Part shown: piece by piece, positions 9,010 to 16,890 of the stretch | Layout: each line of letters opens with the position of its first letter | Numbering within the stretch: the first letter of the stretch is position 1 | NCBI GenBank assembly: GCA_934621385.1 | Contig: CAKTUI010000027.1 | Location: forward strand, 1-42,439 | Reading direction: 5' to 3' | Origin: an uncultured Kiritimatiellota bacterium | GTDB lineage: Bacteria; Verrucomicrobiota; Kiritimatiellia; RFP12; UBA1067 | DNA: 42,439 bases | The notes under the pieces: generated by a model | Seen by the model: only the letters and a program-made list of their open reading frames with translations | The model's database searches: none | Told to the model about the DNA's origin: nothing | Position numbers and translations under genes: made by a program

Positions 9010-9470
9010 GTACATGGGAAGGGCAGTTCGCAATCTGCGAAGTCGCGCCGCTTATGACAGACGACCTGTATGTGTGCACATTTACTAATGCGAACTTCGA
9101 GGGGACGCTTGTTGAAATGTATTCATACCGTTCGGATGAATTGGCGCGGGTGTTCCAATCGGACTGTAACATAAAGGGGGTTACGCCAGTCGTGTTGCAA
9201 ATTGGAATGCTCGGCAATTCACCCAGTCCCATAATCTGGGGAATGTGGCGACATCCCGGGAATGGCGGGGATCGGCGGTATGAACTCTACGAGTACACCA
9301 ACTTGATGATGCGGGCGTTGGCTGCCTTTGAACAGGTGGAGATGGATGGTGGTGGGCGTGGCTGGTTTTCCATTGACGAGGATGGTGATCCGGTTGCTCG
9401 CACGAATCTTGATTTTTCCGCCAACCGATTGCTTTGGACGAACCAAAGGACAAGGTACAATGGCAATTGA
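8316..9470 (+). CDS. Secreted protein of unknown function, tandem-family member A
   Basis: This 384-residue protein was not recognised. The chosen ATG (8316) has AAAGGAGA 7 nt upstream and overlaps the stop of the caspase-like gene; in-frame TTG and GTG codons just before it are less likely. The N terminus is a signal peptide (hydrophobic GIILGLLLVGASVSLGG). Residues about 30-230 are mainly helical and share a pattern with the genes at 9660, 10291 and 10940: AFTN, then A.LAL, a conserved Cys, and a SW...AA..YA stretch. The last 145 residues (from about 235) are specific to this member and end with acidic WFSIDEDGDP. Its first 707 bp are repeated almost exactly at 11577-12283. The function may be linked to the caspase-like protein, which is inference. 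Confidence 0.7.
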   Translation: MRSGIILGLLLVGASVSLGGQDDYNELIAKVSRSCENPRLLLTAAFTNEVMAYRAICTDVQGRCAADLALAVSLMQRMDSDEAAVASDACFSLHQSLVSNIVHSSGLDAGSWIRYAAAAEYMTGLNYGNRQDAAFILSTNMVSEIAQHPPNMGETNYWNAMSAWMRSPNETLETVFRLNAAVWLAERNRIDEMVPLTNSLPVRAIRLLREELNGMGDGVLLVREACRTNSLSTWEGQFAICEVAPLMTDDLYVCTFTNANFEGTLVEMYSYRSDELARVFQSDCNIKGVTPVVLQIGMLGNSPSPIIWGMWRHPGNGGDRRYELYEYTNLMMRALAAFEQVEMDGGGRGWFSIDEDGDPVARTNLDFSANRLLWTNQRTRYNGN

Positions 9471-9552
9471 TGCGGAGACATTGCTCATGAACGTACGACA
9501 AGGGATCTCGACGGTTCATCCTGCCGCGCATTCGCTTGGTTGTCAGTGGGTG

Positions 9553-9558
9553 TAAAAT
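9553..9558 (+). promoter_or_regulatory. Weak -10 box before the 9660 gene
   Basis: TAAAAT preceded by TG lies in the 190-bp gap after the gene ending at 9470. A partial -35 (TTCGCT, 9531-9536) is 16 bp upstream. It would give the downstream family members their own promoter. The rest of the gap shows nothing else. Confidence 0.25.
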
Positions 9559-9659
9559 AGTCTCATACGATGATGATAAGTGGAATGATTGACTGGAAAT
9601 GGTCGCGCCGCAAGTTTCATTCAACGGATGAAAAGGTTGGATAAGAAAGGAGAATTGGG

Positions 9660-10289
9660 ATGAATAGGACGTTTCTGTTGTTGGCCTGTTTGCTCGTTGG
9701 TTCGCATTTGCAAGGGGAGCCCGACGAGAGTGCCTATGCGACGCTCTGTACGAATGTCGTCGCTGCGCTTGGGGACGGGAAGCGTCTGACCTCGCCCGCC
9801 TTTACGAACCAGATGCATGTCTACTTGTCCGAACCGAGCGTTGAGATGCGTTCAATGGCGGAATTGGCTCTTTCAATTTCACGATTCTCCATGTTTGAAC
9901 AATTGCAGCGCAATGCGGATTATGAGGCAAGTTGTCAGTTCTGCAGTAATGTCCTGTCTGCCGCCGATCTGCCCGTGCGCTCCTGGCAGAAATCGCTCGC
10001 GAGTGTGCTTTATGCCGGGAATCTTGCCATAGATGGGAAGTACAAGTGTGCCCGCACGGTTTGCGAGGCTGGATTGTCGGTTCACCTGGCATCCCCGACG
10101 ACGGATGTTGAACATGCGGTATGGGCCGCAATTGCCGCTCACAATCTTGTGCCCGAGATAAGTATTACAAATGCGCTGAACCTTTGCGCCGCGCTTTCGC
10201 TGTTGGGCTGTGGGGAGACGTCGGGATTGCCCGCCTACACGAACGGAATTCCACGGGAGATCCTTCGCGAGATCATGGGGGAACGATGA
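9660..10289 (+). CDS. Secreted protein of unknown function, tandem-family member B
   Basis: This 209-residue protein was not recognised. AAAGGAG lies just before the ATG, and the N terminus is a signal peptide (FLLLACLLVGSHLQG). It is a clear paralogue of the gene at 10940: both contain YATLCTNV, AALGDGKRLTS, AFTNQMH, a Cys-containing C..CSNVL segment and LPVRSWQK followed by AS..YA. Paired cysteines suggest disulfides outside the cytoplasm. It ends with a short segment containing YTNG(I/L)P, also shared with that paralogue. The next gene starts 1 bp after the stop. Confidence 0.65.
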   Translation: MNRTFLLLACLLVGSHLQGEPDESAYATLCTNVVAALGDGKRLTSPAFTNQMHVYLSEPSVEMRSMAELALSISRFSMFEQLQRNADYEASCQFCSNVLSAADLPVRSWQKSLASVLYAGNLAIDGKYKCARTVCEAGLSVHLASPTTDVEHAVWAAIAAHNLVPEISITNALNLCAALSLLGCGETSGLPAYTNGIPREILREIMGER

Positions 10290-10290
10290 A

Positions 10291-10920
10291 ATGAGGACGC
10301 TGTGTTTCTTTCTCGCCATGGCGGTTGGTCGGGCGTTCGCCGTCCAGTGGGCCAATTATGGTGCGTTTGCGACTGATGCTACAAACGCGCTTGCAAATGT
10401 CGGCATCCTGATGCCCGACGGCTATACCAACAGGTTGCATCTTTGCAGGCGTGAACGTGGGCCGACGAATGAAATGTCTTCGGCCGCCCTGCTCCTGCTG
10501 GCGATGAGCGACGATGCAAGGAGCAATTGCGGCGAGGGGTTCATTGGCAGTACGAATGCACTCGGTCGAGTTGGGTGGTTTCTGTCCTGTCCCGCACAGT
10601 CGCGAACCCTGTGGCAGAAGGCTTGTGCGATTACGATGCTGTCGACTGCCAACAGGGAGCCTGCAATCGCGAGGGAGCATTTCGCCGCCGCGACGCAGGC
10701 CCTGCAGCAATGGGATGCGCGTGGGGACTGCTTTTCCGGTGGGGCACTCTATGTGTCCATCGCGCGGTATTTCGGCGCGGCGGAATTGACGCCTCGCCAG
10801 TGTCTGATCTTTTCTGCGGCGGTTTCAGCGAAAAGGGCGGGAATGAAGCGGGAGTTCGATGACTATTCCAGCCTGCTGCCGATCGAGACGCGTGAGTTTC
10901 TCTCAACGGATTGCTGGTGA
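10291..10920 (+). CDS. Secreted protein of unknown function, tandem-family member C
   Basis: This 209-residue protein was not recognised. I chose the ATG at 10291 because it begins a clean signal peptide (LCFFLAMAVGRAFA, cleavage probably after AFA) and directly follows the stop of the previous gene. It is the most divergent member of the family: it keeps YTN..., a run ALLLLAMS in place of A.LAL, and LWQKACAITML where the others have SWQK.(L/V)AS.(L/F)YA. It is rich in alanine and predicted helical throughout, so a TPR-like fold is possible but unproven. Confidence 0.6.
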   Translation: MRTLCFFLAMAVGRAFAVQWANYGAFATDATNALANVGILMPDGYTNRLHLCRRERGPTNEMSSAALLLLAMSDDARSNCGEGFIGSTNALGRVGWFLSCPAQSRTLWQKACAITMLSTANREPAIAREHFAAATQALQQWDARGDCFSGGALYVSIARYFGAAELTPRQCLIFSAAVSAKRAGMKREFDDYSSLLPIETREFLSTDCW

Positions 10921-10939
10921 AGATGGAGGAGACTGGACG

Positions 10940-11590
10940 ATGATCGCAAGGGCTCTATTGGCGGCGGGTGTTCTGTTGGGAGTTTTGCAAGGGAAGGCCG
11001 ACGAGGGTGCCTATGCGACGCTCTGTACGAATGTTATCGCTGCGCTTGGGGACGGGAAGCGTCTGACATCGTCCGCTTTTACAAACCAGATGCACGCTTA
11101 TCGGTCTGATGTGGACATCAGGGTGCGGTCTTTGGCGGAATTGGCCCTGTCGGATGCCCTCCTGACGATGTGCGATGAATTACCTGATTTTGAGGCGTAT
11201 GAGGAGGGTTGTCGGTCGTGTTCGAATGTCCTGTTTTCGGCCGAGTTGCCCGTGCGTTCCTGGCAGAAATCGGTTGCAAGTCTCTTCTATGCCTGGGCCC
11301 TTCGCATGGATGGCAAGAGAGACGAGTCACTTGCGGTTTGTCGCACGGCGTTGTCCACCCATCTGGCTTCCCCGACGATGGATGTGGAACGCGCCGTGTG
11401 GTCGGCGATGAGTCGTGAAACTGGGTTGCCAGAAATGAGCATCACCAATTCGCTTAAGCTCGCCGCTGCACTTTCGGTGCCAGCCGAAAGGCGTCTGGCG
11501 GAGTGGACCACCTACACGAACGGACTGCCGCCTCAGGCCATGCGCCTTCTCCATGAAAGGCCCATGGTCGGCAAGGAAGGAGATTGGTGA
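10940..11590 (+). CDS. Secreted protein of unknown function, tandem-family member D
   Basis: This 216-residue protein was not recognised. GGAGGAGA (about 10925-10932) sets the ATG at 10940, followed by a signal peptide (ALLAAGVLLGVLQG). It is a close paralogue of the gene at 9660 through most of its length (CTNVIAALGDGKRLTS, SCSNVLFSAELPVRSWQK, HLASPTMDVE). Its final codons run into the duplicated ribosome-binding site of the truncated gene at 11590, with the same TGATG overlap that joins 8316 to its predecessor. Confidence 0.65.
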   Translation: MIARALLAAGVLLGVLQGKADEGAYATLCTNVIAALGDGKRLTSSAFTNQMHAYRSDVDIRVRSLAELALSDALLTMCDELPDFEAYEEGCRSCSNVLFSAELPVRSWQKSVASLFYAWALRMDGKRDESLAVCRTALSTHLASPTMDVERAVWSAMSRETGLPEMSITNSLKLAAALSVPAERRLAEWTTYTNGLPPQAMRLLHERPMVGKEGDW

Positions 11591-12283
11591 TGAGAAGTGG
11601 GATTATTTTGGGGCTGCTGCTGGTGGGAGCATCCGTTTCGTTGGGTGGACAGGACGATTACAATGAATTGATTGCCAAGGTCAGCCGGTCGTGCGAGAAT
11701 CCCCGGCTTTTGCTGACGGCGGCGTTTACCAATGAGGTGATGGCCTACAGGGCCATATGCACTGATGTGCAGGGTCGGTGCGCGGCGGATTTGGCGTTGG
11801 CTGTTTCGCTGATGCAGAGGATGGATTCAGATGAGGCTGCCGTTGCCAGTGATGCCTGCTTCAGTTTGCATCAGTCGCTGGTGTCAAACATTGTCCACAG
11901 TTCCGGTCTGGATGCCGGTTCGTGGATTCGGTACGCGGCTGCGGCAGAATATATGACGGGCCTCAATTACGGAAATCGGCAGGATGCCGCGTTCATCCTG
12001 TCCACGAACATGGTGTCGGAGATCGCGCAACATCCCCCAAATATGGGGGAAACGAATTACTGGAATGCGATGTCGGCATGGATGAGAAGCCCGAACGAGA
12101 CGCTGGAGACCGTGTTTCGCCTGAATGCGGCGGTGTGGCTTGCCGAACGCAATCGGATAGATGAAATGGTGCCTCTGACAAATTCGCTTCCAGTTCGTGC
12201 CATTCGTCTGCTTCGTGAGGAACTGGACGGCATGGGGGATGGTGTGTTGCTTGTTCGCGAGGCCTGTCGAACCAATTCCCTCA
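11577..12283 (+). repeat. Copy 2 of the 707-bp near-identical direct repeat
   Basis: This copy matches 8303-9009 with two differences seen. The match begins in the ribosome-binding site and ends abruptly at 12283, two bases before a perfect palindrome (12285-12302). Confidence 0.95.
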
Positions 12284-12300
12284 TGCCTACCGGACGGTAG
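11590..12300 (+). pseudogene. Truncated duplicate of the secreted gene at 8316
   Basis: The first 231 or so residues equal those of the gene at 8316 apart from one Asn-to-Asp change. After TNSL the sequence diverges and a stop follows within six codons, so the C-terminal 145 residues are lost. The signal peptide and the shared helical domain remain, so a shorter secreted protein could still be made. It is called a pseudogene because the break coincides with a palindromic repeat and the homology ends in mid-domain. An assembly artefact cannot be excluded from the sequence alone. Confidence 0.7.
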
Positions 12301-12302
12301 GC
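12285..12302. repeat. REP-like palindrome at the duplication breakpoint
   Basis: GCCTACCGGACGGTAGGC is a perfect 18-bp palindrome that starts two bases after the end of the 707-bp repeat. A related palindrome, differing at symmetric positions, lies at 35007-35026. Both are followed by a similar GCAAAAC stretch. Confidence 0.6.
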
Positions 12303-12559
12303 GCGGCAAAACGGCGAGGGATGCGGTCTGCGTCCGCGAGTTGCCGCGTAAGCCTCTGAATGGGCTGCTCGTTTGTCGGGCCAGTGGGAGGCCGCCCTTT
12401 ACCGTATGTTTTTTTTTCTCACGCAGAGACGCGAAGACGCAGATGAAAGAAGGCGTGGAGTGGCCTTGCGGCCGAACACGAAAGCCGTCTTACGACGGAC
12501 ACGAAATTGCCGAACTTGGGAGGTTCGGAACGCAAGAGTGCGGAAGAAAGATCCACCAT
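12303..12559 (+). other. Non-coding spacer with boilerplate-like degenerate repeats
   Basis: There is no credible gene here. The stretch holds a T9 run followed by CTCACGCAGAGACGCGAAG and a second ACGCAG (about 12411-12442), then GAACACGAAAGCC and GGACACGAAATTG (about 12474-12510). These look like the low-complexity ACGCAGAGACGCAGAG and GGACACGAA intergenic sequences that recur in many bacterial genomes. Confidence 0.5.
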
Positions 12560-13832
12560 GTAGGGGGCGAAGGTGCGGCGCACTTCGTCCACGCGTCCTA
12601 TGTGCAGAAGTGGCTCGATCTCATTCGGGGTGCGCACCTGCCGACTTCCATTGACGACCTGCGGCTCGGGGCGAAGGAGCCTGTTCTGCCCTATGCCGAC
12701 GCACGGCTCCTTGGGGTGCTGTCGCACACGCTGTGGTTTCTGCCGAATGTGGCGAGCTGCCGCGCCATGGCGAACCTGTTGCGGGCGCGGCAAAATGCCT
12801 TCTTTGCCGACTACCGAATTGTCGTCTGCGCTGGTGCGGAGGCCGGTATTGGGCTTGAGGCCCTTGGGCCGGTTCGGGAGGCGATGGACAATCCACTCGT
12901 CTCGAAGACGATTACGCTTTCGTGCGGAAAGCTGACGACAGGTGTCACGATCCGGCCTTGGACGGGCATCTTCATGTTGCGCAACCTGTCGAGTCCCGAG
13001 ACATACTTCCAGGCGGCATTTCGTGTGCAGAGTCCGTGGACGGCGCAGGACGAGAACGGGCGTACGGTCATCCTCAAGCGGGAATGTTATGTCTTCGACT
13101 TTGCGCTCGACCGTTCACTGCGGCAGATTGCCGACTATGCGACGCGTCTGAGCGTGGATGAGCCGAATCCGGAGAGGAAGGTCGGGGAGTTCATCCGCTT
13201 CTTGCCCGTCCTGGCCTACGAGGGGAGCGTCATGCGGCAGATTGACGCGGCGGAAATCCTCGACATCGCCATGTCGGGCACAGGCGCGACGCTTCTTGCG
13301 AAGCGGTGTCAGTCGGCCCTCCTCGTGAATGTCGACAACGAGACGCTTGGCCGCCTGCTTGGCAATGAGGAGGCGATGAAAGCCCTGATGAAGATTGAGG
13401 GCTTCCGGACCATCCACGATGACATTGAGACGATTATCAGCACGTCCGAACAGGTCCGGGAGGCGCGGCGCGAGGGACGGGAGCTCTCGGCGAAAGAGAA
13501 GCGCGAACTTTCGGCGGCAGATTCAGGAGCAATTGATGCATTTTGCGACGCGTATTCCCATTTTCATGTACCTGACGGACCATCGGGAGGTGTCGCTCGT
13601 CGACCTCATCCAGCATGTGGAGTCCGCGCTCTTTACGCGGACGACCGGCCTGTCGATACAGGACTTCAACCTTTTGCTGTCGCTGAATGTCTTCAATGCG
13701 TCCGTGATGAACGACGCGATCTATAAGTTCAAGCGATATGAGGACAGTAGCCTGGACTACGCCGGGGTGAACCGCCACGCAGCGGAGACGGGCGTTGGCG
13801 TGTTCGATACGGTTCTGCCGCGTGGGTGCTGA
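12560..13832 (+). pseudogene. Remnant of an SF2 helicase of restriction/defence type, frameshifted
   Basis: This is the C-terminal part of a large DEAD/DEAH helicase of the kind fused to, or working with, restriction nucleases. The recognisable reading starts near 12560 (YVQKWLDLIRG) and contains helicase motif V (KLTTGVTI) and motif VI (YFQAAFRVQSPW). Near 13510-13530 the coding frame shifts by one base: the first frame runs on to a stop at 13726 with unrelated sequence, while the homologous tail (RQIQEQLMHFATRIPIFMYL, later NDAIYKFKRYEDSSL) continues in another frame to the stop at 13832. The ATPase half (Walker A and B) is missing altogether. There is no start codon with a ribosome-binding site, so this is a decayed gene. 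Confidence 0.75.
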
Positions 13833-13871
13833 GAGGAAGATTCGAAGCCGGGGTTTGCTAACTTGAACTTT

Positions 13872-14061
13872 GGCGAGTTGCAGTTAGAACTCGTTTGAGT
13901 TGCAGGTAGGACTTGTGGAAGTTGCAGGTGGGGCGCGGCAGTTTGGCGGTGGCGGCGGAGCGATGCGCTTCTCCGGGAAAAATGAAGCTGTTCTCTCGAA
14001 CGGGAGAACAGCTTCTCCTGTGTTGGAGAACAGCTTCTCTTGGTTGAGACAAGCTGTTCTC
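13872..14061. repeat. 22-bp-register array of partial palindromes (array A)
   Basis: Short elements recur every 22 bp. GAGTTGCAG or AAGTTGCAG starts at 13875, 13897 and 13919. GAGAACAGCTTCTC occurs at 14004-14017 and 14026-14039, its near reverse complement at 13982-13995 and 14048-14061, and a decayed copy (10 of 14 positions) at 13960-13973. The last five windows start exactly 22 bp apart. Adjacent inverted units can form two hairpins (13984-14015 and 14027-14061). The array fills the gap between the helicase remnant and the secDF promoter; the rest of that gap shows nothing. Confidence 0.8.
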
Positions 14062-14190
14062 TTCTTGACCTGTTCTTTTCCCTGCCATCGTTCTTTCCGC
14101 TTTTGCAGACCCATTAGACTTACAATTTTCCGCCAATTTTCCGCGAACTGCGGTGGACGGCACCCGCTGGACTTGCCTGCTCATTTTTGA

Positions 14191-14196
14191 TATAAT
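14191..14196 (+). promoter_or_regulatory. -10 box of the secDF promoter
   Basis: TATAAT, preceded by TGA, lies 46 nt before the secDF ATG. No good -35 box is seen at the normal distance. Confidence 0.6.
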
Positions 14197-14242
14197 TCAA
14201 GGCCAATCTCTCTCAAAGGAGAAAGAAAGAGGATAAAACGAT

Positions 14243-16789
14243 ATGTCTAAGGATTCGGTAGGCCGCAATAATATGTGGAAATGGCTCGCTTTGGCGTTCA
14301 TAGCGGTTATTTCATTCTATATCTGCAATCCCCCGGCGGAGAAGTTCCGCTTCGGTCTCGACTTGAAGGGCGGCACGTCCTTTACGCTCGGTGTCGACAT
14401 GGAGAAGCTCAGCGAGTCGATTATCGCGGCGAATCCCGGCATCACGAATACGGCCGGTGCCGTTGAGAAGAAGATTCAGGAGACGCTGGCCGGTTGTGAC
14501 GAGCGGATTATCCAGGTCATTCGTCGCCGCGTGGATGCGATGGGCACGAACGAGCCGGTCATCCAGGGCATGAAGGATCACCGCATCCTCGTCCAGTTGC
14601 CTGGCGTTGACGAGGATGTCCGCAAGGCGGCCAAGGCATCGCTCCAGTCCGCCGCGTTCCTTGAGTTCCGTCTGACGCATGCGAAGAACGACCAGCTGGT
14701 GGCGAAGTTGCTGTCGAAGGACATCGCCCCCGAGGGATACGTGAAGAGCGGGAACGGGTATGCCCGCGCCGAGAACTGGGCCGAGGTTTCGAAGACCCCT
14801 GGCTATGCGGCTCGTTTGGCCGCGTGGGAAACGCCCGATGCGCGCTACCGCTTCATGCTTGAGGACAATGGGGACGGCACGTATCGTCCGAATTTCGTCT
14901 CCCGCACGGTCGAGCTGACGGGTGAGTCGCTCGTTTCCGCCGCCGTCCAGCGCGACACGACTTCGGGTGAGCTTTCGATTGGCTTCCGCCTCAATGCGGA
15001 AGGTGGCCGCATCTTCTCGACCTTGACGCGTAACTACAAGGCGGGCGGCCCGAAGAACCGTTCGGGTACGGGGCGCCAGCTTGCGATTATCCTTGACGAT
15101 GTCCTAATTTCCGCGCCGACGATTCAGTCTGAAATTGGCCAGATGGGCCAGATTACGGGGCATTTTGATGCGAAGAGTGCCCAGAAGCTCGCGGCGGAAC
15201 TCAATGCCGGCGCTCTGCCGGCCCCGATGAAGATTCTGGCTGAGACGAGCGTTTCGCCGACGGTGGGCGTTGACGCGAAGCAGGACGGACTGATTGCCGC
15301 GGCCCTCGGGTTTGCGCTCGTCGCCCTCTTCATGTTCTACTACTACTGGTCGACGGGCCTTGTCGCGGATGTCGCGCTCTTCCTCGATGTCGCACTTCTG
15401 CCGACGGCACTCGTTTTCGTGGCGAATCTGCTGGGTGTCTTCGCCCACGACCCGTCCATGGGTGGTGGCGGCTCCATGCAGTTGCCCGTGCTGACGATGC
15501 CCGGCATCGCCGGTCTCGTCCTCTCGCTGGGTATGGCGGTTGACGCGAATGTGCTGATTTTCGAGCGTATTCGTGAAGAATTTATCGCCGGACGGAATGC
15601 AGGTGAGGCCATCAAGAATGGTTATGGTCGTGCGTTTACGGCGATCTTCGACTCGAACCTGACGACGATTATCACGGGTGTCATCCTCTTCATCGTTGGT
15701 ACGGGTCCTGTGCGCGGCTTCGCCATTACGTTGACGGCTGGTGTCGTGATTTCGATGTTCACGGCTGTGGTCGTGACGCGTGTCATCCTTGACCAGTTCG
15801 TGAAGGCCGACCGCACGAAACCGTTCAAGATGCGCCAGTTCTTCAAGAAGCCAAACTTTGACTTCATGAAGGTCTCGAAGTGCACGGTCACTGGGTCGTT
15901 CATCATCATTGCGGTGACATTGGCCATTTTCTTCGTGCGTGGCTTTACGAACAAGGCATCCGTGCTGGCGGTAGACCTGACGGGTGGTACGTCGATCGTC
16001 TACAACCTGAAGGCGGAAGCCAAGCCGTCCGTTGCTGAAATTCGCGAGGTGCTCAATCCGTTCGACAATGCGACGGTCATCCAGTACCAGGAGGGCGTTG
16101 GCTCGACGACCCTGCTCGTGAAGACGGGTGAGACGGCCGAGACGAAGAAGGGCGCGGCACTTGAGAACAAGGATGTCGGTGCGCACGTGACGAAACTGCT
16201 CAAGGCGGCGTTCCCGGCGGCGGAGTTCTCGACCGCGTCGGTTGACGAAGTGGGTTCGATGGTCGGTGCTGACTTGAAGAAGTCGGGTACTTATGCGACG
16301 ATTTTCTCACTTATCGCCATTATGATTTACATCGGCTTCCGCTTCCAGTTCGGCTTCGGACTTGGTGCGCTTGTGGCGTTGGCGCATGATGCGCTGATGG
16401 CCCTCGGCATCTATTCGCTGTGCGGTCGCCAGGTTTCGCTGATTGTTGTCACGGCCCTGCTGACAATCATCGGCTATTCGGTGAACGATACGGTGGTTGT
16501 CTTCGACCGCATTCGTGAGCGTCTGCGCACTGACAAGCGTACGCCTTTCCGCGATCTTTGCAACGAGGCAATCAACTCGTGCCTTGGGCGTACGGTGATT
16601 ACGTCTGTGACGACGCTCTTCGCCGTCCTTGCGCTCTTTGCGTTTGGCGACGGGTCGATCTTCGACTTTGCCCTTGTCATGCTGATTGGCATCCTGGCGG
16701 GCACCTACTCCTCGATTTTCATCGCGACGCCGATTATGGTCTGGTGGTATCGGGGCAAGCGTCCCGAGTTTGAGACCGACAAGAACTGA
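14243..16789 (+). CDS. secDF: Fused protein translocase subunit SecD-SecF
   Basis: This 848-residue inner-membrane protein joins SecD and SecF. It uses the proton gradient to help pull exported proteins through SecYEG. The SecD part begins with one membrane helix (about 11-27) and the conserved FGLDLKGGTSFTL (about 37-49), followed by a large periplasmic domain and helices from about residue 350; the D4 motif MAVDANVLIFERIREE is near 430. A second, SecF-type unit begins near 545 with VDLTGGTSIVYNL and has its own conserved IGYSVNDTVVVFDRIRE near 745. An AAAGGAGA ribosome-binding site lies about 20 nt upstream, with further purine-rich sequence up to the ATG. A hairpin terminator follows. The gene is complete. 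Confidence 0.97.
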   Translation: MSKDSVGRNNMWKWLALAFIAVISFYICNPPAEKFRFGLDLKGGTSFTLGVDMEKLSESIIAANPGITNTAGAVEKKIQETLAGCDERIIQVIRRRVDAMGTNEPVIQGMKDHRILVQLPGVDEDVRKAAKASLQSAAFLEFRLTHAKNDQLVAKLLSKDIAPEGYVKSGNGYARAENWAEVSKTPGYAARLAAWETPDARYRFMLEDNGDGTYRPNFVSRTVELTGESLVSAAVQRDTTSGELSIGFRLNAEGGRIFSTLTRNYKAGGPKNRSGTGRQLAIILDDVLISAPTIQSEIGQMGQITGHFDAKSAQKLAAELNAGALPAPMKILAETSVSPTVGVDAKQDGLIAAALGFALVALFMFYYYWSTGLVADVALFLDVALLPTALVFVANLLGVFAHDPSMGGGGSMQLPVLTMPGIAGLVLSLGMAVDANVLIFERIREEFIAGRNAGEAIKNGYGRAFTAIFDSNLTTIITGVILFIVGTGPVRGFAITLTAGVVISMFTAVVVTRVILDQFVKADRTKPFKMRQFFKKPNFDFMKVSKCTVTGSFIIIAVTLAIFFVRGFTNKASVLAVDLTGGTSIVYNLKAEAKPSVAEIREVLNPFDNATVIQYQEGVGSTTLLVKTGETAETKKGAALENKDVGAHVTKLLKAAFPAAEFSTASVDEVGSMVGADLKKSGTYATIFSLIAIMIYIGFRFQFGFGLGALVALAHDALMALGIYSLCGRQVSLIVVTALLTIIGYSVNDTVVVFDRIRERLRTDKRTPFRDLCNEAINSCLGRTVITSVTTLFAVLALFAFGDGSIFDFALVMLIGILAGTYSSIFIATPIMVWWYRGKRPEFETDKN

Positions 16790-16802
16790 CGACGCGGGTA
16801 AG

Positions 16803-16844
16803 GCAGGAGGAATCGCCCCGACCGGGACGATTCCTTCTGCTTTT
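16803..16844 (+). terminator. Rho-independent terminator after secDF
   Basis: The inverted repeat GCAGGAGGAATCG...CGATTCCTTCTGC, with a CCC/GGG top, is followed by TTTT. It separates secDF from prfB. Confidence 0.75.
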
Positions 16845-16890
16845 GAGGATGAGTGGTCAAGGGTTGACCTGAAGACGAGATAGGTTGAAA

